Below, piece after piece: positions 25,576 to 35,805 of a stretch of 64,000 nt of DNA. Numbering within the stretch: the stretch's first letter is position 1; each line of letters begins with the position of its first letter. The DNA is from Lepas anatifera (Eukaryota > Arthropoda > Thecostraca > Lepadidae), in assembly GCA_034440635.1 (NCBI GenBank), contig JAOTON010000455.1, positions 1 to 64,000 on the forward strand, read 5' to 3'. The notes beneath the pieces are model-generated. The model was not told where the DNA came from and ran no database searches. It saw only the letters and a list, made by a program, of their open reading frames with translations. The translations under genes and the position numbers were made by a program.

Positions 25576-26720
25576 AACACGATTGGTCTTTCTGGTGGCG
25601 CAACAGCGCAGCCATGTAATACTACGGACTGAGTGCAGCCCGCACTCTTCTACATTTGCAAGGACTATGCTGTTTGTTCTATTGATGAAGCCGCCGATGT
25701 ATAGGCATGCATTCCTGGGAAGCAGGACGCCATGGAAAGAAAGAAATGACCCCAGGGTAGTTGTAACACTTCACGCACCCTTTGAATCCTTATTGCAGCT
25801 CTTGCGGCCAAAAAGATAAAACGCTAACTAAAACGTAAATTTCAATGTTACACTAGGAAATGGGAAACTAATTTCATATGTTGTAACATGCTATTGTTGC
25901 ACTAATTGGCAGTTGTTTAAGCTCTCAATTTTATCCCTTTAAAGGGAATGGACCAATCTGTCGAAGTTTGCTAACAATTTGTTGAAAAAATTAAGAACAG
26001 AGAAGAACAGAGAAGTCTGAAAATCAGGGAACATAATTTTTCCCACATTCATACGCTAAAAACAGACATCTCCTTTTTCTAACAATATTTCACGCCATCA
26101 AAATAACAGTTTTAATCATCAGTGAGATCCCAAAACATGATCATAGACTCGCTGTAAAAGCCCATTCACAGCGTTTCCGCATGGTAGAAATTGCGTGCAG
26201 TCAAGAAGCACTGGTGCAAAAACTGAACGTCAGATGTGGTAACGGCGGCCGTATTTATTCAGTGGCCGGAAGATAATGCACATGCCTGATGTTAAAATAT
26301 CACAGCTGGATTTGTGAGGAAAAATAATTTATACTTGTTTTGAAAAGTACGAAGAAGGAAATATATGTGATATGTGTTGCAGCCTTTGTCTGCGTTTCGG
26401 CCCAATTGCGCACTGCACTGGACGTTGACTGGCCTGAGGTTTTCGGTGCACAGGCAGTTGCATGCTGGTTCACTCGCTAGCTTGGTGTTTTCAGCGAGTG
26501 GGTGAGGCTTAGGGCTTACAAATAATCATATTTCTGCTACCATGTGGAAGGTTTTCCTTCAGGGTTTGAAATAAGGTAATAAACCTCTTTAGGTTGATCT
26601 TTAAAGCTGGCGGAAATTTTATACTTTGGGGGAATCAAATATGCCGATAGTGGCTTCTCAACAGGCTCTACAAAACTGCTATCTCAGTTCAAAACCCATG
26701 ATAAAAGTGGGACACTCCCT
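25576..26720. other. DEG/ENaC upstream block, unit 1
   Basis: Upstream (5') of the minus-strand channel gene and repeated at 35806-36895; the first part is also at 52545-52930. No promoter element can be assigned with confidence. Short frames here (such as 25535-25819) are not recognisable genes. Confidence 0.5.
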
Positions 26721-26724
26721 TTAA

Positions 26725-27920
26725 CCTTCGCCCGGGTGGGGGGTCTTTTAGACCCCCCCTCGGGTTTTTTCCGAAGTGACCAAAAAACGGCGGCGCGCAG
26801 CGCCGCCAAACTTGGTCTAGCTGTTCCTTCATAATTTTTACATCTTTCCTGAAAATTTTGGCTCAAGGTCATATCAGGTCAGGTCACCAGGTCAGGTGAA
26901 GTGACCTAACCTCAAAAAATACTTAGGACGGCATAACTAAAAGAAGGGTTAATCGATCAAGTTGAAACTCATACCACATCTTGGGCCCACCAGGAGCTAC
27001 AACATTTGTTCCGGGATTTTTGATATTGGTGACCTAAGGTCATGTGCAGAGCATGACCTCCCCATTGACAATGCATGGGGAAAATCACGAAATGAGCTTT
27101 TCTCAGTAAGTATGGATGGAATCAACTTCAAACATCGGTTGCGACTTGCTCTTAGCCCATTTCTGAAGCTGATACCAAAATTTTTGACTTGTGACCTTTA
27201 AAAGGTCACCTTATGTCAAATAAGCATTTTTTGGTGTTTTTCTCTATAAATTTTGAATAAACTAAGATAGAGCTTTTATTTTGTCACCAAAGTGTTTGTA
27301 TAGTCACTGGAAGTCAAATGATATACATCATGACTATACCAGGTCAAGTTGGGTCAGACCGTTGACCTGGGTCAGGTCAAATTCTTAAATTTGACCTGGC
27401 ATAGCAATATCATATATCATTCGATTCGTATTGACGAGAGGATTTCAATGGTGCATAAACTATGGCTGTATCTTGTTTGGTTTGGAAGCTATTAGCGAAA
27501 AAGTAAAAGCCCTTATGCATGGGTGGCTATGGACATTCCCAAGAATATGCCCAATATTTAGTGACCTGTAGCTCCCTAGGCTTTGACCTGACACGAAAAT
27601 GAATGCCACTGTAATGAAAGCGCATCTCAAGAGCTTTCGAATGGTGTTTAAAAAATGTTTCTAGCTATGATAGTTTCTGAGATATAGGAGGTTTTCTTAG
27701 TACACCTCATATTAGCGATTTTGACCTATTTTGAGCTCTGGTGACCTTGATATTGACCTGACAAGAAAAATGACCGAAGTATTTTCGATATCATTTTCGA
27801 AGAGCTTTCGATTGCCGTTTTGCGCTTTTTTCTAGCTCTCTTAGTTTTTGAGATCGTGGGGGGGTCTTTTTAGCCCCCCACCAGGGCGAAGGTGGCTCGT
27901 ACCCGCCACCGGGGCAAGGG
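26725..27920. mobile_element. TTAA-target MITE (family T2), with empty site in unit 2
   Basis: Starts CCTTCGCCCGGGTGGGG after TTAA (26721-26724) and ends CACCGGGGCAAGGG before TTAA (27921-27924). In unit 2 the surrounding sequence is continuous across a single TTAA at 36896-36899, so this is a direct demonstration of target, boundaries and precise insertion. Inside are the family hairpin (26787-26809) and many AGGTCA/TGACCT half-sites between about 26868 and 27760. There is no transposase frame. Confidence 0.9.
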
Positions 27921-28509
27921 TTAAAATTGATACCCTTGGTTTCATCCGACTGCCACCTGTCGGCGGATCGCGCACTATGACCTGAGGTCATTTCCGGCTG
28001 GGCGGGGAGCGGTGACTCGCGTGTGTGAGGTGACTGCTGGACTTCTGCAAACGTTTATGGACTATGACTTAAGTTGACTTTGACGTCACTCCGTGGTCAT
28101 ACAATGCGATTTGATGCGACGGTGTCACCATGGCGATCTCAAATGTAGCTATGAGTTTGAAAGCCGATAAGCGAAACAATTTTTAGCTATTTTCAACTTG
28201 TTTTTCCTCTGCCGACGGACAAATGCATTTCCAGAAATATGTCCAAATAATGTCATTGGCTCGAAATAATTATCGATTTAATTTGGAAAATGATTTCGGG
28301 GGCACTTTAGGATCCTCTCCTCTACGCGTGTTAAGTCAAAATTTGACTACAGTGTGAAATGGTGTCATTTGATCACTAGTCAACTGATTTCCACACATAT
28401 TAATACAATTCACCCGTGTATTCCGTAATTAGGAATAAATTCAGGCTAAAAGTGGAAAAGTTCCCACTGTGAATTGGCCAAAACATTCAGCGTGTTGTGT
28501 TTGACCCGC

Positions 28510-28645
28510 AGCTATTCTGTGCCGCAGTGCCCGACCTGCAGCTACACTGCGCCGTTATGTCTGGCCTGAAGCTATACTGTGCTGCATTGTCCAGCCTGCA
28601 GCTATACTGTGCCGCAGTGCCCGACCTGCAGCTATACTGCGTCGT
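28510..28645. repeat. 30-bp minisatellite, unit-1 array (about 4-5 units)
   Basis: Units begin CTGCAGCTATACTG and vary between GCATTGTCC, GCAGTGCCC and GTTATGTCT versions. This short array is the equivalent of the long arrays at 37510-38645 and 52945-56735. Confidence 0.9.
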
Positions 28646-29064
28646 ATAACCTCCAGAACATCTTCATACCCTGCAGCAGTTTTTTTCTTCTCAGCCTGTC
28701 TCTGCTGGTAAGAGTCCTGCTGTTCTTTGTGATGATGCCGCAGCACCTCTCGGTCAGGTCGTTCGTCACTTTGACAGTCTGCACAAGCTCCTCTGTTTCC
28801 TTGTACTGGTGGTCCTCGCCTCAGTTTGGAATCCCTCGCCAGTCCCTTGTGGTCAAATGCCAAAGATGGCGAAAAGCATAAAGGTTTTTGGTCGCACAGA
28901 TCGGCCAGTTCGGTCTTGGAGGTGAGCTCTTTGAAGCTGGTCTTCTCGAGGGAGTAGTGCTCAGGGCAAGTGTTGGACAGGCACGGCTGGTTACACCGCC
29001 CAGCCAACCAGCATCCTTGCCCACAACCCCCTCTGCAGTATTCCCTCGAGAAGCTCACTTCCAA
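28641..29064 (-). pseudogene. fragment of transposon-associated animal protein, minus arm
   Basis: Reading the minus strand across frame changes gives a C-terminal segment with LARDSKL, then QYKETEE.. and VTNDLTER (best seen in the sister copy at 38650-39030), then a Leu-Gln-Gly-Met tail running into the 30-bp array. From memory this resembles uncharacterised, high-copy animal proteins with a VVNDxAERG motif followed by a basic/Gln-rich LLQ segment; they behave like mobile-element proteins. Frames are interrupted, so it is non-functional. A second copy lies head to head with it at 29030-29350. Confidence 0.45.
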
Positions 29065-29350
29065 AACCGAACTGACTGACTTTGCGGCTCCAACTTATTC
29101 ATGCTCCTCACCATCTTCAAAATCGATCACAAGTGGCTGGGGAGGGATTCCAAGTTATGGGGCGAGGACCAGCAATACAAGGAAACGGAGGAGTTTGTGC
29201 GGAATGTCAAAGTGCCAACGACCTGACCGAGAGGTGCTGCGGCACCATCACAAAGTACAGCAAGATTTTTACCAGGGAAGACCAGCTCAGGGAAGCTGCT
29301 GCAGGGCGTAGAGAAGTTCCAGAAGGTGCATCCCAACGCCACCAACATGA
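29030..29350 (+). pseudogene. fragment of transposon-associated animal protein, plus arm
   Basis: The plus strand encodes, with frameshifts, YSLEKLTSKTELTDF, then KIDHKW.GRDSK, then a YKETEEFVRNVKV / NDLTERCCGTITKYSKIFTRE segment in successive frames, and LLQGVEKFQKVHPN. The order matches the minus arm and, from memory, the C-terminal region of the same uncharacterised protein family. At 29345 the sequence AAAGGTGAGA could be an old splice donor. The single GCTGCGGCA at 29236-29244 is the empty target of the foldback insertion found in unit 3. Confidence 0.45.
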
Positions 29351-29872
29351 AAGGTGAGACAGTTGTGCCCGCTCTGTCTTCTAGGACTTTGCTTGCACAT
29401 GCTCGGTTGCTCATACGCATACAGCTATGTGTAATTTGTATGCACCTGAGATCTCACATTTGAGTTGCTACATGATTTAGCCCTCTTATTTTAGCGATTC
29501 CCTTCGTTGACCGTGATAACTTAATAAAATGTCACGCCTCAACACTTGATACGACCAAAAGTATGTTTTTATTTGAAACTATACGAGATTCATCGTTTCA
29601 GAACGTTAAAAGACTAAAGCATAGTTTGCATTGACTCTGAAAAGCGAAAGACGAGCTGGATAGTTCGATCCCAATGCGTCTTTATTCGCCGCACGCACCA
29701 AACTTTGGTGTGGCGCCGGCAAGGCAAGCTGTGACGTCAGCAGCCAGGTCAGCCCTGCACTTCCTCGTCAGGCCCGACCCTGGTGCTGCAGAGGTTTCCC
29801 TCGAGGAGTGAGCACTGAATACCGAAACGGGAGGTCATAACCCCCTAAAGCAGATTAGGCGTGTCTCCGCTC

Positions 29873-29955
29873 CAGTGGCGGATCCAGGGGGCAAAAAGGC
29901 ATTTGCCCCCAAACAGAAAAGCTCAGGGAAAAACTATGTTTTTGACCCCCCGATG
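29873..29955. mobile_element. truncated hAT-like MITE end (CAGTGGCGGATCC family), unit 2
   Basis: Starts CAGTGGCGGATCCAGGGGGC with the same next 60-80 bp as 57020-57423 and 3080-3496, then breaks off into unit sequence. The identical truncated fragment at 42052 shows the break predates separation of copies 2 and 3. Confidence 0.6.
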
Positions 29956-30317
29956 TTGTTGATGAATTGATACCACTGGTTTTTGCTGTATCCAGGGGCG
30001 CAGCCAGGGAAGAGGGTAACGTGAACACCTGCCCCTGCATCGGTGCCAAAGTGCTTCTCGGTGGCTGAGTGGTGTGCCTTCGTTAAGACTGTGCCCCTTG
30101 GCCCAAAGTGGCGTGCGCCGCTGAGTCTGAATGCATCTGGTCCGCATGTGCCAATTGCAACTATTACGTGGTTATTTTGTACTCTTTATGGCCAGGGTGA
30201 AGCATCCTGTCACATTTCAATGCCCCTGGGAGGAGTCGGGGCACTTGTTCCGTCGCCAGCCGAGACTCACTGGTTACCAATAACTGCACCGGCGAAGGCA
30301 GTGGGCATAAGAGGAGG

Positions 30318-30508
30318 CATGGGCGCCGAAAGCAGGGGGGACGGGGGACGCGTCCCCCCCTGTTGGCCAACCAGGGGGACGTCCCCCAAAACTTTTGCGT
30401 CAATCGTCATTAATGTCATCAGTTACCGAATATGCTCAAAATTTGCCTTCCCCAGTCAGCACCAGCCCAGGTCCGTCCCCCTGCAAAAATTCCGTGGCGG
30501 CGCCCCTG
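30318..30508. mobile_element. hAT-like MITE, 191 bp, unit-2 specific
   Basis: Left end CATGGGCGCCGAAAGCAGGG; right end, reverse-complemented, CAGGGGCGCCGCCACGG. It is flanked by a perfect 8-bp duplication AGAGGAGG (30310-30317 and 30509-30516). Units 1 (about 19617-19626) and 3 (about 42485-42494) have a single AGAGGAGG with no insertion, so the element arrived after duplication. Confidence 0.9.
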
Positions 30509-32450
30509 AGAGGAGGATGTATGTGTACTTAGCTCCTCACCAACGTCCAAGTGCCCTTTCGCCACTGGTTGGTATGCCTCCGTTGTGAATTCGCCCCCGG
30601 GGCGAAATTAGCTTACGCCGATAAATCCATATGCACGTGCGGTGGGTCACGCTGCTGAAACTTAGAGTACCGTTGTACGCGTGGCTAATTGAATTTAGTT
30701 GTACCATTATGTATGTGCCCTTGGGCTGAATTTCTCTCTCGGCTCATAGATTTTCTATAGATGTTTTAGGAAGAGGGTGGCAAGCCGGCTAGATTTCATT
30801 AGGTAGTACGGATACAGGCTCTGTGGACCAAACCAACAATGGTGCGAAGGGCCAATTACTTCCAGTATTGCGTCCTTTGGTGTTTTGTCTTATATGTCAA
30901 GAATAAAACACGTAAGCTTTGTTTTTTGGTGAACGTTCCAGAAAGTAATTTGTGCTTCACTTTTTCATCGTAAATATTTTTGCCTGCAGTGCTCTGTCAG
31001 TTTCTGTTTCTGTTTCCAATGCTATATTCCTAATATCTGCTGCAGGAGGCCATTAAGATTTATTTTATGGTGAAATATCCCCATTACCCTAGGATGAGGA
31101 TTGTGAAGCATGGAATTTAAAAAATGGCGATATGGGGATGCCAGGCATGGAATTAAAAAGTACACCACTTAATAATAATCGTGGTCGTTGCTGGTATCAG
31201 ATATCATCACAGGCTGGGTTAAGGATTAAAAATACATGAATTTATTTACATTTTGAAGGAAAATGTAATTGTATGGAAAATCATCCAAAATGATTCATTT
31301 TCGGCCGTTTTATTTAAGTGATGCATCGTCAAATGTTTCACCCCACGTGTTTGGTGAACACATCTACGTTCTTATGAAAAAAACTTATCGCATAAAATCT
31401 GCCGCATGCCAAAGGCCGTGTTACCCCACCATTGGGGCAAGATGGGCTTTTGCAGTATTCTACTCAGGTTTTGCTCCAAGTAATAATCACTGAGCACAAT
31501 GTGTTTAAAGGTAGGGACACATACATGTTCAGCAAAGGGTCAGGCAAAATTTCATCACCTTCACATCAAAAGCAGGTTGGATACAGAGCGTCAAACACAA
31601 CTATGCCCATGTTACCACTATGTTCCTACATATGCCCTAAGACCGGAAATGCACATGACAGCTGAAATGGATACATTGGTAGGGCATGCCCTACAAGGCC
31701 CAATGTGTCCCTTGGTCAGTAAATTCTGTTGTCCGTTGTACATTTGAATTAAGACCTTAAGTCTGGTTCAGCCGCTGAAGTTTGTATTTCGGCTCTAAAC
31801 TCGCGATATTGGGAGGAAGTGCGCATGAGCCGCCGAATCTGGACGAGATTGCGCCATCTGTATTTATTGGAGCCTCTTGGTGCCATCGTGCCATCAGATG
31901 CCCACTGTGACCAGTCAGGGGCACGACGCCGTCACTGAGGACCCGTTAGGGAAGCTAAAACACCTTACCTGGCGGAACTGGTCCCTTGTACGGCAATCAT
32001 ATGCCCCTTGCAGGAAGCCAGGGCACTTTTTCGCTAGATCTGGGGAAATGGGCAGCAAGCTGGTCTGAACAGAGTGCAATTCTCCCCACGGCAGTGTTGT
32101 GTTCCTCACAGTCAGCCAGGATACATAGATGTATCGTATGCCAGGACCCTGCGAAAATATATCTTCGCAAACTAAAGCTCATGAAGAGTGTGGGGATACT
32201 TGCTCTGAAGTCGACTGCGTTTTGCTCTGTTAGAATTAAGTTGCTGAGGTAGTTGTCTGCCTACTTTGTCCCAGCCAGTGCTCTTGAATAGACATTGAAC
32301 ACCTAACTGTTAAACTGCCGTTCCCTCAGAGCCAATCGTGTACCGCTTGCAGCCAGCCTGTACTTCCTAAATAAGGACGACGGAAAAACTGTCTAAGTAC
32401 AGCTCCCTCTACGGCTATTGTCGGTTCCTTATGGTCAGCTGAAGCCCACT

Positions 32451-33184
32451 CAGTGACGCAACCAAGATTTGGCTTGGGGGTGGCAATCTCCAAATTAGGC
32501 CGTCTGCAGCTTGATGGCCCCTCACCGCCACCTTTTTTGTTAATGTTTGAATAATTGCTATAATATGCACGGTTAACTTTACTCAGGCTTTCCTTTTTAC
32601 AGATTAAAGAATGTTCACTTTCAAGGATACGAGGTGAGAAACAATTCGAATGCTGTGCCTCCTGCCGTCTACTTTACCAGTTTCCACAAGCGTAGTCGCA
32701 CTCTTTAAATATTCAGAAGGCCCAAAAAATGTTTTTGTCAATCCCAGGCATCCTCAGCGAGCATCGCTCTCGTGGGCCCACGAGTACCGGTCCCGTGGGC
32801 CCCTAGCGTTACTCTCGGCGGCCCCTAGCGTGGTCTCGAGCAGCAGTCTTGGGACTCCCAAGAGTGATGTTCGGGGCTCCAAGACCTATGTTCGGGGGCC
32901 CCAGGGAGTGATGTTCGAGACCGATGTTCGGAGGCTCCCGAGACTGATTCTCGAGGGCTTCTAAGACCAAGATCGGGATACCCCGAGAGCGATTCACAGA
33001 GCCTCCGAGAGCGATTTACGGGAGCCCCGAGACCGATGTTAGGGGGCATCCGAAACTGATTATCGGCGTCCCCCGATACCAAGCTCTGGGTACTCCCCAG
33101 GATCAAAAACTCGTGCCTTACAGTGAGCAGGGTCAAAGCAAGGGGGTTCCGCAGACCCCAAAGACCCCCTTGGCTACGCCACTG
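32451..33184. mobile_element. hAT-like element with GC-rich minisatellite, unit 2 (short)
   Basis: Same ends as 21683-22999 (left CAGTGACGCAACCA, right GGCTACGCCACTG), but the interior array is about 580 bp shorter, mostly lost between the AGCATCGCTCTCG and CGAGCAGCAGTC blocks. It shows the array changes length quickly. Confidence 0.6.
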
Positions 33185-33604
33185 CCCCCTGCACATCCAA
33201 ATCAAACCAAAGCAGGCTCCAAGTTCACCCAAACAAACCCCAATCAGGCCGTACAAACAAACCCGACCCTTCCCATGGTGCGTTACTGAACCCACTGCAG
33301 AATAAGTCGTAGAAATAAATGCAATTTTTACTCCAGTTTGTCTAAGTTCGCACCTAGTGCAAACATGCAGACCGCTGATTTGTCTGATTTTTATAATGTA
33401 ACTGACTCTGTCGGCCAACTGAAGGTCTTTAAATCTACAAAGGTCGGCTGTGGTTCGGTTTTTATTCTATATATTTTGACAAGCCTTCATCAATTTTGTG
33501 GAAATATTTTTAGTTAGATTGCCACCTGCCTCGATGCTTGGTTTGGATTTTTATCGGGCCAAATGTGCCCACAAGTCGATATAAGTCAAAGTCTAGCAAC
33601 CCAC

Positions 33605-33738
33605 CGGTTCTGGGTTCAAGTCCCCGCAGAGCCTCTGAATAAGTCGATCTGATCCCCAAAATCCCTTCCAACAGGGTGAGAGTTGACGACGCCGTATGAA
33701 CCTGGCAGTTGGTGCGTCGCTAAACCCCAACAATTATA
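33605..33738 (+). mobile_element. tRNA-derived SINE, unit 2
   Basis: Counterpart of 23415-23554: B-box GGGTTCAAGTCC, then the common SINE body and the GTCGCTAAACCCCAACAA tail. Confidence 0.75.
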
Positions 33739-34275
33739 AGGTCTAGCATTTTTTTTGTCGCTTTTAGAAGAGCCCTTTTCTCCCAAGGTGCCACTTAGCG
33801 GTATTTTAGGGGGCGTTATGGACCCTTCAGGGGGCGCTGTGACCATGTCAGGGGGCGCCAAGAGTCAAATAGGGAGGGGAGTGCCCCCACTTGTCCCCAT
33901 TCCTCCCTAGCTCTGTCGCTGTTAATGACCAATTTCAAGAAATAACTCTGCTGAGGCACGACATGGAAATTTTCAAACAAAAATCCAACAATTTTAGGCA
34001 AAATCTTGCAATCCATCCTCATCAGCTGTCTGGCTCTCATCGCCAAAGAATATTGATCTAGACTGGATAACAGTTTCCAGCCTATGAGGTATCATTGCTA
34101 GTGCCAGTTCATTAAGGTTAAGATCAGACGCCCATTTTAGGTCTGTCATCACTTATGATCACAGAAATGTGACCAAATAAGAGTTCTCTAAACTGCTAAC
34201 GATACCAGTGGTCGATTTGACCTCGGAATTCAACCCCACAAAAATTCCTACCTCAAAACACTGCAAAATCAACAT

Positions 34276-35805
34276 CTACTCTCCATGGGTAGCGCAGGGG
34301 ACGACTCTGACTGTGGGGCTGAGGAAAGCGAGCTTTGCTGATCTTCCACGACGCCGGCGCGTTCTCTGCGCCGACAGCGTCCGCACCAACCAGCCGACCG
34401 CATCCAGAACGGAGAAGGCTGAGAAGCCGAGCAGAAGACCGAGCAGACCTCCGATGTTGCTGATCAGTGTGCCGAGCGGCACCTGCAGCCGTTCTTTGTT
34501 CTCTCGGTTGGTGAAGCTGAAGCTCAACTTGAGACTGGTGGTGCCGGCGGCCTGCAGCATGCCATCGTCAAGTGCTGCCGTCAAAGAGATGGACCGTGTG
34601 CGGCACGGGGTTGGACAGCCGCAGTCGCTGCCGTTGTAGAGGGTCCGGGATTCGAGGAAGTGAATTCCAGGTCCGTCCAGCACACGACCGTCAATAGTCT
34701 TCCCCCTGTGGCGAACATGTTGGGGAATGGCGCGGCACATAGGCAGATGCAGCTTGTAGGAGTTGCCGGCCATGGACGGCAGGCGGCATCCCATGTCGTC
34801 CATCAGACGCCTCTCGTTGCACCGCACTCGGCAAAGAGCCTGGTCGTAGTCGTTTCGGTCGTGACAGCGGAAGGAGCGACGGTTCAAGCGTTGGTCTCCA
34901 GATACGTCTACGTTCGCACTTGATTGTCTGCCATCGATCAACCAGACTGCTCTCGCCTTTGATATAACCGGGTAGAGATAAAAATCTCTGATATCATTGT
35001 AGTGAACTGCAGCTATGTAAGCTTCTCCCAGCTTTGTCTTGAAGGCAGGATTAACGGCCAGTGATAGTTGCAGAATTGCCGGTCCTTCCAGGTTTTCTGG
35101 AGAAATAACTGACTCATTGGGGGAGAAGGTGCCACAGTGGTCGGTGGAGAAGGTGGCTGTCACCGTGTTCTCGTGTACTGGAATATACCCATAGTGGTAC
35201 TCCCAGCTACCCAGAATTGAGTCGTTGGGAGGAGTGTTCTCCTTCTTCTTCCAGCCGTAGGCGACGCTGTTGTTGGTGGTGTTGCCGGTGCCGTCGTGTG
35301 GGTACGACATTGTGGTGATGTTGAAGGCTTCCTCCATGGTGATGTCACCGTTGGCGACTCTCTCTAGCACCGGTAGCCATTGGCTCGCCGTCTGGAACTT
35401 AGCCTGGCAGATAGTCACGCGTGGAAAGGATGCGGGCTGGGATCGAGTGTACGTCATCACAGGCTCATCATAAAACTGTCTCACGTCTGCGATGAAAAGT
35501 CCGACAAAAATGGTGACGAGCGCAAGCCGCCCTGTCCAGAGCAGTATTTGGCCAACACAAGAGCAAGATGGATGGAAAACTTGCCGCTTGTTCTTGGTGA
35601 GTGAGCTTCGAGCAGCCTTTGCAATTACCTGCATGGCGGCTAGTACCGAACTGACTTCATTATCATCAAGTACAACAGCTTCTCCTGGTAATGGCGGCTG
35701 AATAGCAGGTTTGCCCAGTATTGATTTTGGCCGCACTTGGTGCCACTTTATTGTGTAACAAAACACGATTGGCATTTCTGATGGCGCCAAAGTGCATAAT
35801 ACCAC
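34276..35805 (-). CDS. DEG/ENaC (pickpocket/ASIC-like) sodium-channel subunit, copy 2
   Basis: An uninterrupted 509-codon frame, differing from copy 1 at roughly a dozen residues over the shared 452. The first about 57 codons are in a different frame from copy 1, which argues that translation really starts at the common Met (35634; MQVIAKAARSS). It has the same architecture: helix 1 after SCSCVGQILLW, FPRVTIC, Cys-rich extracellular domain, CGCPTPC, and IGGLLGLLLGFSAFS in the pore region. Substitutions cluster at about residues 190-210 of the copy-1 numbering (WEYHYGYIPVHEN followed by VTATFSTDHCG). All recognisable structural residues are kept, so it is probably functional. Same orientation as the neighbouring paralogues, about 10 kb and 17 kb away. 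Confidence 0.9.
   Translation of the reverse strand: MVLCTLAPSEMPIVFCYTIKWHQVRPKSILGKPAIQPPLPGEAVVLDDNEVSSVLAAMQVIAKAARSSLTKNKRQVFHPSCSCVGQILLWTGRLALVTIFVGLFIADVRQFYDEPVMTYTRSQPASFPRVTICQAKFQTASQWLPVLERVANGDITMEEAFNITTMSYPHDGTGNTTNNSVAYGWKKKENTPPNDSILGSWEYHYGYIPVHENTVTATFSTDHCGTFSPNESVISPENLEGPAILQLSLAVNPAFKTKLGEAYIAAVHYNDIRDFYLYPVISKARAVWLIDGRQSSANVDVSGDQRLNRRSFRCHDRNDYDQALCRVRCNERRLMDDMGCRLPSMAGNSYKLHLPMCRAIPQHVRHRGKTIDGRVLDGPGIHFLESRTLYNGSDCGCPTPCRTRSISLTAALDDGMLQAAGTTSLKLSFSFTNRENKERLQVPLGTLISNIGGLLGLLLGFSAFSVLDAVGWLVRTLSAQRTRRRRGRSAKLAFLSPTVRVVPCATHGE

Larger units (their letters stand above)
15081..28640. repeat. tandem triplication, copy 1
   Basis: Blocks of this interval recur in the same order at 28641-38645 and 38646-56735. 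Anchors: 15081 matches 29345 and 41521; 19250 matches about 29965 and 42143; 20600-21680 matches 31380-32450 and 43350-44426; the SINE and DEG/ENaC gene follow; then the post-gene block to 28510 and the 30-bp minisatellite. Copy-1-specific features are the TTAA elements at 15285-16310 and 26725-27920 and about 2.5 kb of unmatched sequence at 16720-19243. The unit ends in the shortest of the three arrays. Confidence 0.85.

Noticed and set aside
30043..30588. 181-codon plus frame in unit 2
   Set aside because: It runs through the 191-bp MITE insertion; the paralogous sequences without the MITE do not keep the frame.
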